Below, piece by piece: positions 1 to 6,990 of a DNA stretch of 64,000 nucleotides. Both the position numbers and the translations under genes were made by a program. Position 1 is the stretch's first letter. Every line of letters begins with the position of its first letter. Origin of the DNA: Micromonospora_G sp044458865 (GTDB lineage: Bacteria > Actinomycetota > Actinomycetes > Mycobacteriales > Micromonosporaceae); NCBI RefSeq assembly GCF_044458865.1, contig NZ_JBITIH010000002.1:310001-374000 (forward strand), in the 5' to 3' direction. Under the pieces are notes generated by a model. It saw only the letters and a list, made by a program, of their open reading frames with translations, made no database searches and had not been told where the DNA came from.

Positions 1-294
1 TGTGCTCCTCACCTGCGAGCCACACCACCGCCTGCCGGCATTGACGTTTTCCCAGTCACCACCACCCGCCTGTACGACCCCATGTCCTGCCGTAATCACC
101 ATGAGCTGGTCCACCGGCGCGGGATGGCGGCCGACCTCACCACCCGCTGCCACGTACAGCACGGTGACGGCGACCGCCTCCCCGCGAAACAGTGCCTGGG
201 CCGTCACACCGACGCTGCCGTAGGGCTCCGCTGGTCGCCCCGCCGAGACATCGAACGACAAGATCTCCACGTCGACACAGTAGATGGGGTTCAC
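1..294 (-). pseudogene. Cupin-domain protein, 5' part, frameshifted and cut by the window edge
   Basis: Reading the minus strand from a GTG at 294 gives a continuous cupin-like sequence: about 50 residues ending in LYVAAGGEVGRHPAP, then VDQLMVITAGHGVVQAG. Around positions 34-39 the frame changes. In the first frame the sequence becomes a nonsensical RRWCGSQV, whereas the next frame reads QAVVWLAGEEH, the expected cupin continuation. One base missing from a GCCGGC run would explain this. The gene runs off the left edge, so its full length is unknown. It is either a real pseudogene or a base-call error. Function beyond a small beta-barrel cupin cannot be assigned. Confidence 0.6.
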
Positions 295-355
295 CCACGG
301 CTCACGCCCTGAGAGTCTCGACAAAGCCCCTAGGGACGCCTGCGAGGATCGGTGC

Positions 356-706
356 GTGGAGGCACTTGAGGTGTTGCGTCGCGAGTTCGCCAGTGAGGAC
401 GGCACTTTCATGCTCGCGCTCTATGCCGAGCGTCGATGGGACTGCCAGGCGTTCACCCGCCTGGAGCAGGCGATGCGATCCGTGGCGATGGAGTACGCGG
501 ACAGGGACCAGCTCGACCGTTGGCTCGCCGAGGGCTACTTCCACCTGTCGACGTGGGTACGCGACCACACCTCGCACCCCGACTTTCCGCGACCCATGCC
601 CGACAGTTACTACGACGCGTGCGTCGATCGCCTGTGGGAACTCGCCGACTGGTACTTCCGGGGCGAGCACATCTACCAGGAGCCACACGTCTGGGAGGCG
701 TTGTAG
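356..706 (+). CDS. Conserved hypothetical protein, 116 aa
   Basis: A compact acidic protein rich in Trp, Tyr and Asp, with no signal peptide or membrane segment, so probably cytosolic. I do not recognise a named family. The start is placed at GTG 356 because CGAGGA lies at about 344-349 at normal spacing, and residues before it (from 284) look non-coding. The C-terminal half is aromatic-rich and mostly helical in appearance (DRLWELADWYFRGEHIYQ). The next gene starts 10 bases after its stop, so the two are probably co-transcribed. Such single-domain actinobacterial proteins are sometimes partners of neighbouring accessory genes, but nothing here shows that. Confidence 0.6.
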   Translation: MEALEVLRREFASEDGTFMLALYAERRWDCQAFTRLEQAMRSVAMEYADRDQLDRWLAEGYFHLSTWVRDHTSHPDFPRPMPDSYYDACVDRLWELADWYFRGEHIYQEPHVWEAL

Positions 707-716
707 CCTCCACCGC

Positions 717-1124
717 GTGAATCTTGACCTTGTTGCGCAGATCGCTGTCGCCGCGCTCGGTGTTCTCAGTGCAGCAGTCCCGTTCCTGGGCGGTCGGCAG
801 GACCGCAGGATCCTCAAAGAGGACATCGAGTTACTGAACAAGGTGCCGGACGGTGTGATCCGGCAGCGGCTCGAACGACAGGTGATCGCCACCTTGGACG
901 AGATCGAGGCAGCACGGCATCACCGGCGTGATCCGTACGGGGTCACCCTGGCGCTCGTCCTCATAGCGGCTTCGGTAATCGGTGGCGTCTGGGCCATCAG
1001 TGCCGGAGGCTGGTGGCTCCTGAGCCTGGTGGTGGTGGCCTTCGTCTTCGCCGTCGGGGCGGCGGGACTGGTTCAGGACGTGACAAAGCGCAAGCGTGAC
1101 AAGCGAGGCGACCCGATTGACTGA
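717..1124 (+). CDS. Small membrane protein with two C-terminal TM segments
   Basis: Start at GTG 717 (VNLDLVAQIAVAALG). The 135-residue product has a short hydrophobic N-terminus, a charged helical middle with many Arg, Glu and Asp (about residues 25-70), then two adjacent membrane spans around 77-95 and 98-118, and a basic tail (TKRKRDKRGDP) likely to sit in the cytoplasm. I recognise no family. It follows the 116-residue gene by 10 bases and precedes the next gene by 13, consistent with a small operon. Upstream in-frame codons from 192 read as low-quality Arg/Ser-rich sequence and are not taken as coding. Confidence 0.55.
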   Translation: MNLDLVAQIAVAALGVLSAAVPFLGGRQDRRILKEDIELLNKVPDGVIRQRLERQVIATLDEIEAARHHRRDPYGVTLALVLIAASVIGGVWAISAGGWWLLSLVVVAFVFAVGAAGLVQDVTKRKRDKRGDPID

Positions 1125-1137
1125 GGGAGCGTCCACG

Positions 1138-1494
1138 ATGGACGGCAACCGGGCGGCGACGACGGAGTTGTGGCGTCCGACCGGGCCGGAGGAGCTGGAA
1201 CTCGTACGGGAATCGGGTTGGCGCTCCTGGCCACCCCGCCTGGCGGACCAGCCGATCTTCTATCCCGTCCTGAACGAGGAGTACGCGATCCTGATCGCCC
1301 GGGACTGGAACGTCCCGAGTTCCGGCGTCGGGTACGTCACCCGGTTCCACGTCGAGGCGGAGTTCCTGACCCGCTATCCCGTACGCCGGGTCGGTGGCGA
1401 GAGCATCCTCGAACTCTGGGTGCCCGCCGAGGAACTGGACGAGTTCAACCGACACATCGTCGGCCCGATCGAGGTCGTACACGAGTTCCGCTGA
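1138..1494 (+). CDS. ADP-ribosylation/crystallin J1-type small protein
   Basis: 118 residues from ATG 1138, preceded by a GAGGGA Shine-Dalgarno at about 1123-1128. The sequence (LWRPTGPEELELVRESGWR, PIFYPVLNEEYA, WVPAEELDEFNRHIVGPI) matches from memory a family of about 120-residue actinobacterial proteins that databases often label ADP-ribosylation/crystallin J1. That label is poorly supported experimentally, and catalytic residues cannot be pointed out here. No membrane segment is present. An in-frame ATG at 1096 would overlap the preceding gene and adds weak sequence, so it is rejected as the start. Confidence 0.65.
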   Translation: MDGNRAATTELWRPTGPEELELVRESGWRSWPPRLADQPIFYPVLNEEYAILIARDWNVPSSGVGYVTRFHVEAEFLTRYPVRRVGGESILELWVPAEELDEFNRHIVGPIEVVHEFR

Positions 1495-1516
1495 CGAGCC
1501 CTCGAAGAGCGGCGGG

Positions 1517-2269
1517 TCAGGTGAGCAGGTCGCGGATGGCGTGGGCGCGGGCCTCGACGACCCGCATCCGGGCGGTGTGTTCGGCTGGTTCGCGGTGGGT
1601 GGCCTGGCTGGTCATCTGGCCGGGCCACTTCCGGTAGAGCAGGCCGGGTTCGGCGATGAACCAACCGGGGCTGATGGTGTTGGCGGCGAGCAGCAGGCCG
1701 GTGTCCTCGGAGGCGGGGAGTGCCATCCAGCCGCCGAGGGCGAGCAGCAGTTCCGTACGGATGCAGAGCGTCGCCGGGTGCACCGGCAGCCCGTAGTCGT
1801 TCGCCTGCCAGTAGGCGAGCACGGCCCCCAGGTTGATCAGCCCTTCGGGCGGGTCCTGTGACCACTCCTCGGTGGAGCCGTCGGGGAGTAGGTCGAGCAC
1901 ACCGGCGGTGGTCCAGCCGACACCCGGTTCACCGGTCAACACCGCGATGTCCCGGGCGAGCGCGCCGGGTGTGAGCTGGTCGTCGGCGTCGAGCACCTTG
2001 ATCAGTTCCCCTTCGGCCCGGGACAGGGCGAGGGTACGGGCGACGCCCGGACCGCCGGGTCGGCCGCTGCCGGGACTGATCCGAGGATCCAACTCGGGGA
2101 TCTGGTCGGCCAGGAGCGCGTCCTGCCCGTCCTCCTGGACCAGCCACTGCCAGTCCCACCCGTCCGGCATCTCCTGCCCGACCAGGGACTCGTACGCCCC
2201 GGCAAGGTAGCCGAGGCTGGGCCAGTGCACCGGGGTGATGACCGAGACGACCCGGGTCACCGCTGCCAC
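1517..2269 (-). CDS. Family 2 glycosyltransferase (GT-A fold)
   Basis: A 250-residue cytosolic GT2-like enzyme. The N-terminus VVSVITPVHWPSLGYLAGAY is the nucleotide-binding beta strand, and LIKVLDADDQLTPGALARD holds the D-A-D metal-binding motif near residue 95. Trp-rich segments and an ED pair near 190 (ALPASEDTG) fit the acceptor side and a catalytic acid. The donor sugar and acceptor cannot be read from sequence. Its start at 2269 overlaps the stop of the upstream UTRA gene by 13 bases, which implies translational coupling and one transcript. Family members of this size occur in many actinobacteria. Confidence 0.8.
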   Translation of the reverse strand: MAAVTRVVSVITPVHWPSLGYLAGAYESLVGQEMPDGWDWQWLVQEDGQDALLADQIPELDPRISPGSGRPGGPGVARTLALSRAEGELIKVLDADDQLTPGALARDIAVLTGEPGVGWTTAGVLDLLPDGSTEEWSQDPPEGLINLGAVLAYWQANDYGLPVHPATLCIRTELLLALGGWMALPASEDTGLLLAANTISPGWFIAEPGLLYRKWPGQMTSQATHREPAEHTARMRVVEARAHAIRDLLT

Positions 2270-2961
2270 CTCGCCAACGGGGTCGAGTAGGCGAGTTCGG
2301 TCCGGTCGCCGGCGAAGACGACGTCGGCGACCTCGACCACTCGGCCGTCGGTGTCGATCGAGGTTTTGCGTACTGCCAGGACGGGGTCGCCGGGGGCGAG
2401 GTCGAGCAGGTCGGCCTCGTCGCGGGACGGGGGTCGGGCGCGTACCTCGTCGACGATCCGGTCGAGTTCGATGCCGAGGGTGAAGAGTTGGTGTTGCGTG
2501 CCGCCGGGCCAGGGTTCGTTGGCGGGGTCGAGCAGCGCCGGGTTCGTCGCGGCGAGTTCGTACGGCAGGTAGGAGTGCGAAACCGAGAGGGCGGCGCCGC
2601 GTTGGCGCGAGGTGGTCCAGTAGATCCGGCGCAGCAGCGGTGTGCCGATGCGCAGACCGAGGGCGGCGGCCAGGTCTTCGTCGGCCTCGATCGGGTCGTA
2701 TTCGCTGTGGAAGCGCAGGTCAGTGGTTTCCAGGCCGGTGTCGTGCTCGGTGCCGCCGGTTGACCGTCGCCCCGCCTCGTCGAGCAGCACCCGGTTCTTC
2801 TCCCACTGGTACCGCTCGGTGTTGTCCCGTCGTACCCGGGGTCGGGGTGCGGGGTCTCCACCCCGGGGTGCGGGGTCGCCGGCCGGGTCGCTGGTCGGGC
2901 AGCCGGTCACTGGCTTGTCGGCGGTCTGCGGACCGCGCGGGCGCCGGTCATGGGCGATCAC
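2257..2961 (-). CDS. UTRA-domain effector-binding protein lacking a visible HTH
   Basis: The C-terminal 165 residues are a clear UTRA ligand-binding domain of the GntR/HutC type (RRDNTERYQWEKNRVL, ATGGTEHDTGL-like region, SIDTDGRVVEVADVVFAGDR). GntR regulators normally carry a winged helix of about 70 residues before this point. Here the N-terminus is a Pro/Arg/Gly-rich stretch with a GDPAPRG repeat and no recognisable helix-turn-helix, and only 152 bases separate this start from the divergent gene at 3114. It may therefore be a degenerate regulator or an effector-binding protein with another role. The true start could also be further inside. It overlaps the glycosyltransferase gene, so its ligand may relate to that pathway. 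Confidence 0.7.
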   Translation of the reverse strand: MIAHDRRPRGPQTADKPVTGCPTSDPAGDPAPRGGDPAPRPRVRRDNTERYQWEKNRVLLDEAGRRSTGGTEHDTGLETTDLRFHSEYDPIEADEDLAAALGLRIGTPLLRRIYWTTSRQRGAALSVSHSYLPYELAATNPALLDPANEPWPGGTQHQLFTLGIELDRIVDEVRARPPSRDEADLLDLAPGDPVLAVRKTSIDTDGRVVEVADVVFAGDRTELAYSTPLARWQR

Positions 2962-3113
2962 CCGACCGACGCTACCGGTCCGGGCGCCGATCCGCCCGCT
3001 ATGCGCGTACTTGCACCCGTGTCATCCGGTCTGAGGTGGTGTAGATATCCGCAGGTGGTGGGCCCAGCGGCGGCGGGCCGCCCCGGTCGGAACGACGACG
3101 TAGGCTTCCGATC

Positions 3114-3989
3114 ATGCGCGTGGGTATCGTGATCCTCCAGGACCAGCGGTGGTCCGAGTCGAAGCGCCGGTGGCGCCAGGCCGAGGCGTGGGGTTTCGAC
3201 CACGCCTGGACGTACGACCATCTCGGCTGGCGTGACCTGGTGGACGGGCCGTGGTTCGACTCCGTGCCGACGCTCACCGCGGCGGCCATGGTCACCGACC
3301 GGATCAAGCTCGGCACCCTGGTCGCCTCCCCAAACTTCCGGCATCCGGTGCATTTCGCCCGCGAGGTCACCGCGCTGGACGACATCTCCGACGGTCGCGT
3401 GCTGCTCGGTCTGGGCTCCGGCGGGATCGGGTTCGACTCGGCGGTGCTCGGTGGCGAGACGTTGCCGCCCCGGCAGCGGGTGGACCGGTTCAGCGAGTTC
3501 ACCGAACTGCTCGACCTGATCCTGCGCCAGGACCGGGTCGACTGGCGGGGCGAGTGGTTCACCTCGGTCGACGCGCGGAACAACCCGGGCTGCGTGCAGA
3601 CGCCCCGGGTGCCGTTCGTCGTCGCCGCGAACGGGCCGCGTGCGATGAGGCTGGTCGCGCGTTTCGGTCAGGGCTGGGTCACCACCGGCCTCGGTGGGGA
3701 CGACATGGCGGCCTGGTGGCGTACGGTCACCGAACTCAGCGGACAGCTCGACCGTACGTTGGAGGCGGCCGGTCGTGATCCGTCCACGCTGGACCGCTAC
3801 CTGTCGCTCGACGCCGCACCGGTCTTCTCGCTCTCCAGTGCCGCGTTCTTCGCCGACGCGGTCGGCCGGGCCGCCGAGCTCGGCTTCACCGACGTGATCA
3901 CCCATTGGCCCCGCGAGTCGAGCTGGTACGCCGGGGACGAGGCGGTGCTCGAAGAGGTGGCGACCGACCTGCTGCCCAAGCTGCGTTAG
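3114..3989 (+). CDS. LLM-class flavin-dependent oxidoreductase
   Basis: 291 residues of the luciferase-like monooxygenase family, which use reduced FMN or F420 in a TIM barrel. Seen directly: N-terminal MRVGIVILQD strand, GFDHAWTYDHLGW, the typical TDRIKLGTLVASP segment (about residues 62-74), FAREVTALDDISDGR, and LGLGSGG which contacts the cofactor phosphate. The family covers many substrates, so no reaction is assigned. Actinobacterial members of this length are often F420-dependent, which is an inference. It is divergent from the UTRA/glycosyltransferase pair, leaving 152 bases for promoters of both. Confidence 0.85.
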   Translation: MRVGIVILQDQRWSESKRRWRQAEAWGFDHAWTYDHLGWRDLVDGPWFDSVPTLTAAAMVTDRIKLGTLVASPNFRHPVHFAREVTALDDISDGRVLLGLGSGGIGFDSAVLGGETLPPRQRVDRFSEFTELLDLILRQDRVDWRGEWFTSVDARNNPGCVQTPRVPFVVAANGPRAMRLVARFGQGWVTTGLGGDDMAAWWRTVTELSGQLDRTLEAAGRDPSTLDRYLSLDAAPVFSLSSAAFFADAVGRAAELGFTDVITHWPRESSWYAGDEAVLEEVATDLLPKLR

Positions 3990-4027
3990 GCCGGTCCTCT
4001 CCCGGTTGGTCCGAGACGCTTTCGAAC

Positions 4028-4186
4028 TCAGATGAGTTGGGCGGCGTAGACGGCGGCGGCGAGAGCTGTCCGGTCGCCCGTACCCGCGTAGACGTCGGCC
4101 ACCGCGTCGGCGAGTTTGACCACGTGTTCGTCGCCGTTGCGGTTGAACCAGGGTTGACGTCAAGTGCGTGGCCGACGTTCGGGCAC
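4028..4186 (-). pseudogene. Small ORF interrupted by an in-frame TGA
   Basis: Immediately downstream of the phosphoribosyltransferase stop, the minus strand opens at GTG 4186, reads eight codons (MPERRPRT), meets TGA at 4160-4162, and continues open in the same frame to TGA 4028-4030. The continuation reads as a well-behaved protein: PWFNRNGDEHVVKLADAVAD, then DRTALAAAVYAAQLI. Codon use is typical of the genome (mostly G/C in third positions). A single TGG-to-TGA change would explain it. There is no good ribosome-binding site. I do not recognise the family; it could be a small-protein relic or the C-terminal remnant of a longer gene. Confidence 0.35.
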
Positions 4187-4190
4187 GCCT

Positions 4191-4751
4191 TCACGGGCCG
4201 AGGTCGCGCCCGTCGAGCAGGCTCCGTACGCGCAGTTCGCGGGCGAGTTCCAGTGGGCAGTCGGCGACGATGGCGGCGGTGCCGAGCGGGGTGCCGCCCC
4301 GGGCGGTGATCACCTGGTAGAGGGCCCGTACCTGGGCGCCGCTGGCAACCCAGTCGTCGACCACCAGCACGCGGTCCTCCGGTCCGAGGTGCCGGTCGCG
4401 TACGCCGAGGGCGAGTCGCCGACCACGGTAGTCCGTCGGTGTGGTGGCCCAGGTGGTCGGCTCGGCGATCCGCCGGTCGCCGGTGTTCTTGTAGGCGGGT
4501 AGGAAGCCGATGCCGAGTGCGGTCGCCACCAGCGGGCCGAGCATCAGCCCGGTCACCTCGGGGGCGATCACGAGGGTGGGATTCTCGGGTCGGAACAGGG
4601 CGGCGAGCGCTGGTCCGATTTCTGCGAGTATTTCCGGGTCGCGCCACCAGCCGGACATGTCGCTGACCAGGTGGGTGCTGGCCGGTCCGGGATCGATCCA
4701 GCGGAACTGGTCGGCGAGCCGTTTGCTCAGCTCAGCGGGCATCTGTGCCAT
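4191..4751 (-). CDS. Type I phosphoribosyltransferase-family protein
   Basis: 186 residues. The PRPP-binding signature VLVVDDWVASGAQ (about residues 127-139) marks a PRTase fold, preceded by a hood region and an IAPEVTGLMLGPLVA loop like that of adenine phosphoribosyltransferases. The second Asp followed by W-V rather than the common D-L/V-L/I-A-T-G is slightly unusual. The enzyme presumably transfers or hydrolyses a phosphoribosyl group in purine salvage or a related route, but the base cannot be named. It is cytosolic and divergent from the RlpA-like gene at 4909. The broken small ORF at 4028-4186 lies directly downstream. Confidence 0.8.
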   Translation of the reverse strand: MAQMPAELSKRLADQFRWIDPGPASTHLVSDMSGWWRDPEILAEIGPALAALFRPENPTLVIAPEVTGLMLGPLVATALGIGFLPAYKNTGDRRIAEPTTWATTPTDYRGRRLALGVRDRHLGPEDRVLVVDDWVASGAQVRALYQVITARGGTPLGTAAIVADCPLELARELRVRSLLDGRDLGP

Positions 4752-4908
4752 CCTGCGGTAGGGGCACGACCGGCCCAGGGCAGGTCGGCCGATCGGCTAC
4801 ACGTTTTACCGCAAATGCGGGCAAAAGAGCATGATCACGTTGACTTCCGAAGTGCTCCTCTCGCTACCTTCCGACCTTCACGTTGTCGTCTACGGGAAGG
4901 ACAGGTCG

Positions 4909-5538
4909 GTGACGGAGAAGCACCCCCTGGTTCGTACATTCAAGTCGCCTGCCGGCCTCACCGCCAGCGTCGCGCTGGGCGTGGCGCTCGCCGTCGGCGG
5001 CACCATCGGGGGCATCCACCTCGCCAGCAGTCCCGTGACGTCCACCGCCCCGGTGGCCGACGCCGCCGTACCGACCCTCGCGCCGAGCAGCCCGGCGACC
5101 GAGCTGCCGACGCTGGCCCCCTCGGCAACCGCGTCGCCCTCGGTCAGCCCGCAGGCGACCCGGACCCCGGCCCGCGCCTCGCGTGGCAACACCCGGGCCG
5201 CCAGCCCGAAGCCGAGCGTGACCAAGAAGCCGAAGCCGGCGACGACCCCCGTCGTCGGCACCGGTAGCTGCGGAGCCTCCTTCTACGACCAGGGACAGTT
5301 GACCGCGAACGGGGAGAACTTCGACCCGAGCTCGCTCACCGCCGCGCACCTGACGCTCGCCTTCAACACCCGGGTACGGGTGATCAACCCGGCCAACGGC
5401 AAGTCGGTGGTGGTACGGATCAACGACCGTGGCCCGTACGTCGACGGCCGCTGCCTCGACCTGTCCCGGGCCGCGTTCGAGGCGATCGCCTCCACCGACC
5501 TCGGTGCGATCACCGTGCGGTACGAGATTCTCGGGTGA
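4909..5538 (+). CDS. Secreted RlpA-like double-psi beta-barrel protein
   Basis: Start at GTG 4909 is preferred over ATG 4831 because AAGG at 4897-4900 is well spaced. The 209-residue product has a hydrophobic export segment (about 16-38), a Thr/Pro/Ser-rich linker rich in basic residues (about 50-115), then a C-terminal RlpA/DPBB domain of about 90 residues: GSCGASFYDQGQLTANG, FNTRVRVINPANGKSVVVRI, NDRGPYVDGRCLDLSRAAF. RlpA-fold proteins bind or cleave denuded glycan at the cell wall. Activity here is inferred from the fold only. The linker suggests the domain is held out into the wall. Confidence 0.82.
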   Translation: MTEKHPLVRTFKSPAGLTASVALGVALAVGGTIGGIHLASSPVTSTAPVADAAVPTLAPSSPATELPTLAPSATASPSVSPQATRTPARASRGNTRAASPKPSVTKKPKPATTPVVGTGSCGASFYDQGQLTANGENFDPSSLTAAHLTLAFNTRVRVINPANGKSVVVRINDRGPYVDGRCLDLSRAAFEAIASTDLGAITVRYEILG

Positions 5539-5700
5539 CCGGAGCGGGCGGCGAGGGCGCGGCCGGGCGCGGCGGTGCACGGTGCTGACCAGCAACCTGA
5601 TCGGTGCGTAGTGTTGCCGCCCCGGCGAGGCACCGGCCAGGTGGACAGAACCCACTCAGACGAGGGGCCAACTTCGTTCAACAGTGCCCGTCGATCAGGC

Positions 5701-6828
5701 ATGCTGTTCCGCGTACCCATGCAATTCTTGCCGACGGGCCGCCGCCCGCTGAGTTCTGGTTCCCGCGCCGGTCTCGGCGCGGCCCTTGTGCTGCTCGCAC
5801 TCGTCTCCGCGATCGAGCTGGCCGACGGTAGCCGGGCCGACCATATCGGACTGCTGGTCGCGGCGCCGTTCCTCGCCGCCGCGTTCGCCTCCTGGCGGGT
5901 GGTGCTCGGTGTGGGTACGGCGGCGACGGGCATCGGGGCGGCGTTCACCCTGAGTGCGAAGAACGTCGAGTTGGGCAACGTGGTCAACGTCGGCGGGGTG
6001 GCGCTCTTCATCGGAGTCGCGGCGGCGGTGGCAGCGGTGCGCCAGCGGCAGGCTGAGCAGATCGCCGAGTTGTCGAAGCTGGCAGCCGTGGCACAGCAGG
6101 CCGTCCTCCGTCCGCTCGGGCCACAGGTCGGCTCGCTCGCCGTCGCCGCCCGCTACATCTCCTCGACCGCCGCCGCCGAGATCGGCGGTGACCTGTACGA
6201 GGTGATCGACACGCCCTACGGCGTACGGATGCTGATCGGCGACGTACGCGGCAAGGGGCTCGACGCGGTCCGGCTCGCCAGCATCGTGCTCGGTTCCTAC
6301 CGGCACGTCGCGTACGAGCGCGCCGACCTGCGGGCGATCGTCGCCGACCTGGACCGGGCGGTGGCCCGCAGCGTCGGTGACGAGGACTTTGTCACCGCCG
6401 CGCTGGTCGAGGAGCGGGGCGGCACCCTCACCATCGTCAACTGTGGTCACCCTGCCCCGCTGCTGCTGCGGCGGGGCCAGGTGATCCCGCTGGAGCCGCC
6501 GTCGCCGGCCCCGCCGCTGGGTTTCATGCCGGTGGTCCGGCCCCGGGTCGAGCGGCTCGAACCGGGCGATCGGCTGCTGCTCTTCACCGACGGTCTCGGC
6601 GAGGCACGCAGGGAGGGCGAGTTCTTCCCGACCGTGGACCGGGCCTGGCAGTTGCTCGGGCACGGGACGGTCGCGGACGGGCTTGCCTCGTTGGAGACCG
6701 CGCTGGTCGAGTGGGTGCACGGCCGGCTGGACGACGACATCGCCCTGGTTCTGATGGAGTACGCCGGACCGCGTCCGGTCACCACCGTTCCCGTACCGAG
6801 CTGGGAAGTCGGCGCCTCGGACGGCTGA
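5701..6828 (+). CDS. Membrane-anchored PP2C/SpoIIE-type serine phosphatase
   Basis: The 375-residue protein has an N-terminal membrane region of three or four spans (about residues 20-120), a short coiled linker (VRQRQAEQIAELSKLAAVAQ), then a SpoIIE-like PP2C catalytic domain. Metal-binding motifs are visible: EIGGDLYEV, LIGDVRGKGLDAVRLA, FVTAALVEE, NCGHPAPLLL and LLLFTDGLGEAR. Such enzymes dephosphorylate anti-anti-sigma factors in partner-switching pathways, with input through the membrane part. No cognate anti-sigma gene is adjacent, so the partner is unknown. The start at ATG 5701 is the first giving a sensible N-terminus; it lacks a strong ribosome-binding site. Confidence 0.85.
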   Translation: MLFRVPMQFLPTGRRPLSSGSRAGLGAALVLLALVSAIELADGSRADHIGLLVAAPFLAAAFASWRVVLGVGTAATGIGAAFTLSAKNVELGNVVNVGGVALFIGVAAAVAAVRQRQAEQIAELSKLAAVAQQAVLRPLGPQVGSLAVAARYISSTAAAEIGGDLYEVIDTPYGVRMLIGDVRGKGLDAVRLASIVLGSYRHVAYERADLRAIVADLDRAVARSVGDEDFVTAALVEERGGTLTIVNCGHPAPLLLRRGQVIPLEPPSPAPPLGFMPVVRPRVERLEPGDRLLLFTDGLGEARREGEFFPTVDRAWQLLGHGTVADGLASLETALVEWVHGRLDDDIALVLMEYAGPRPVTTVPVPSWEVGASDG

Positions 6829-6927
6829 TCCGGGCTGTTCGCCGGTTGTCGGGTGGGTCGTCGCGTGCTTTGGCGCACTCTGTCGGCAATGTGTCCGCCG
6901 TCACTTCTGCGATTAACTTGTCCGGCC

Positions 6928-6966
6928 TACCCGTGAGTAATACAGTCGTGGTTACTGGCCGGTAAC
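6928..6966 (+). promoter_or_regulatory. Paired palindromic operator candidates before the acyl-CoA dehydrogenase
   Basis: GTTACTGGCCGGTAAC at 6951-6966 is a 16-bp palindrome with one mismatched pair. A related site, TACCCGTGAGTAA at 6928-6940, sits about 24 bp upstream centre to centre. Both share TTAC/GTAA half-sites. They lie 24 bases or more before the start codon, where a repressor would block transcription. TetR-family fatty-acid regulators commonly use such palindromes, but the regulator here is not identified. Confidence 0.45.
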
Positions 6967-6990
6967 ACGTTCGGAAGCGGGGCCGTGCAC

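Noticed and set aside
192..716. N-terminal extension of the small membrane protein to position 192
   Set aside because: It overlaps the 356-706 gene in another frame and is Arg/Ser-rich; GTG 717 gives a proper N-terminus.
4752..4908. c-di-AMP (ydaO-type) riboswitch before the RlpA-like gene
   Set aside because: Such switches often precede actinobacterial wall-hydrolase genes, but the conserved core sequences were not found in this leader.
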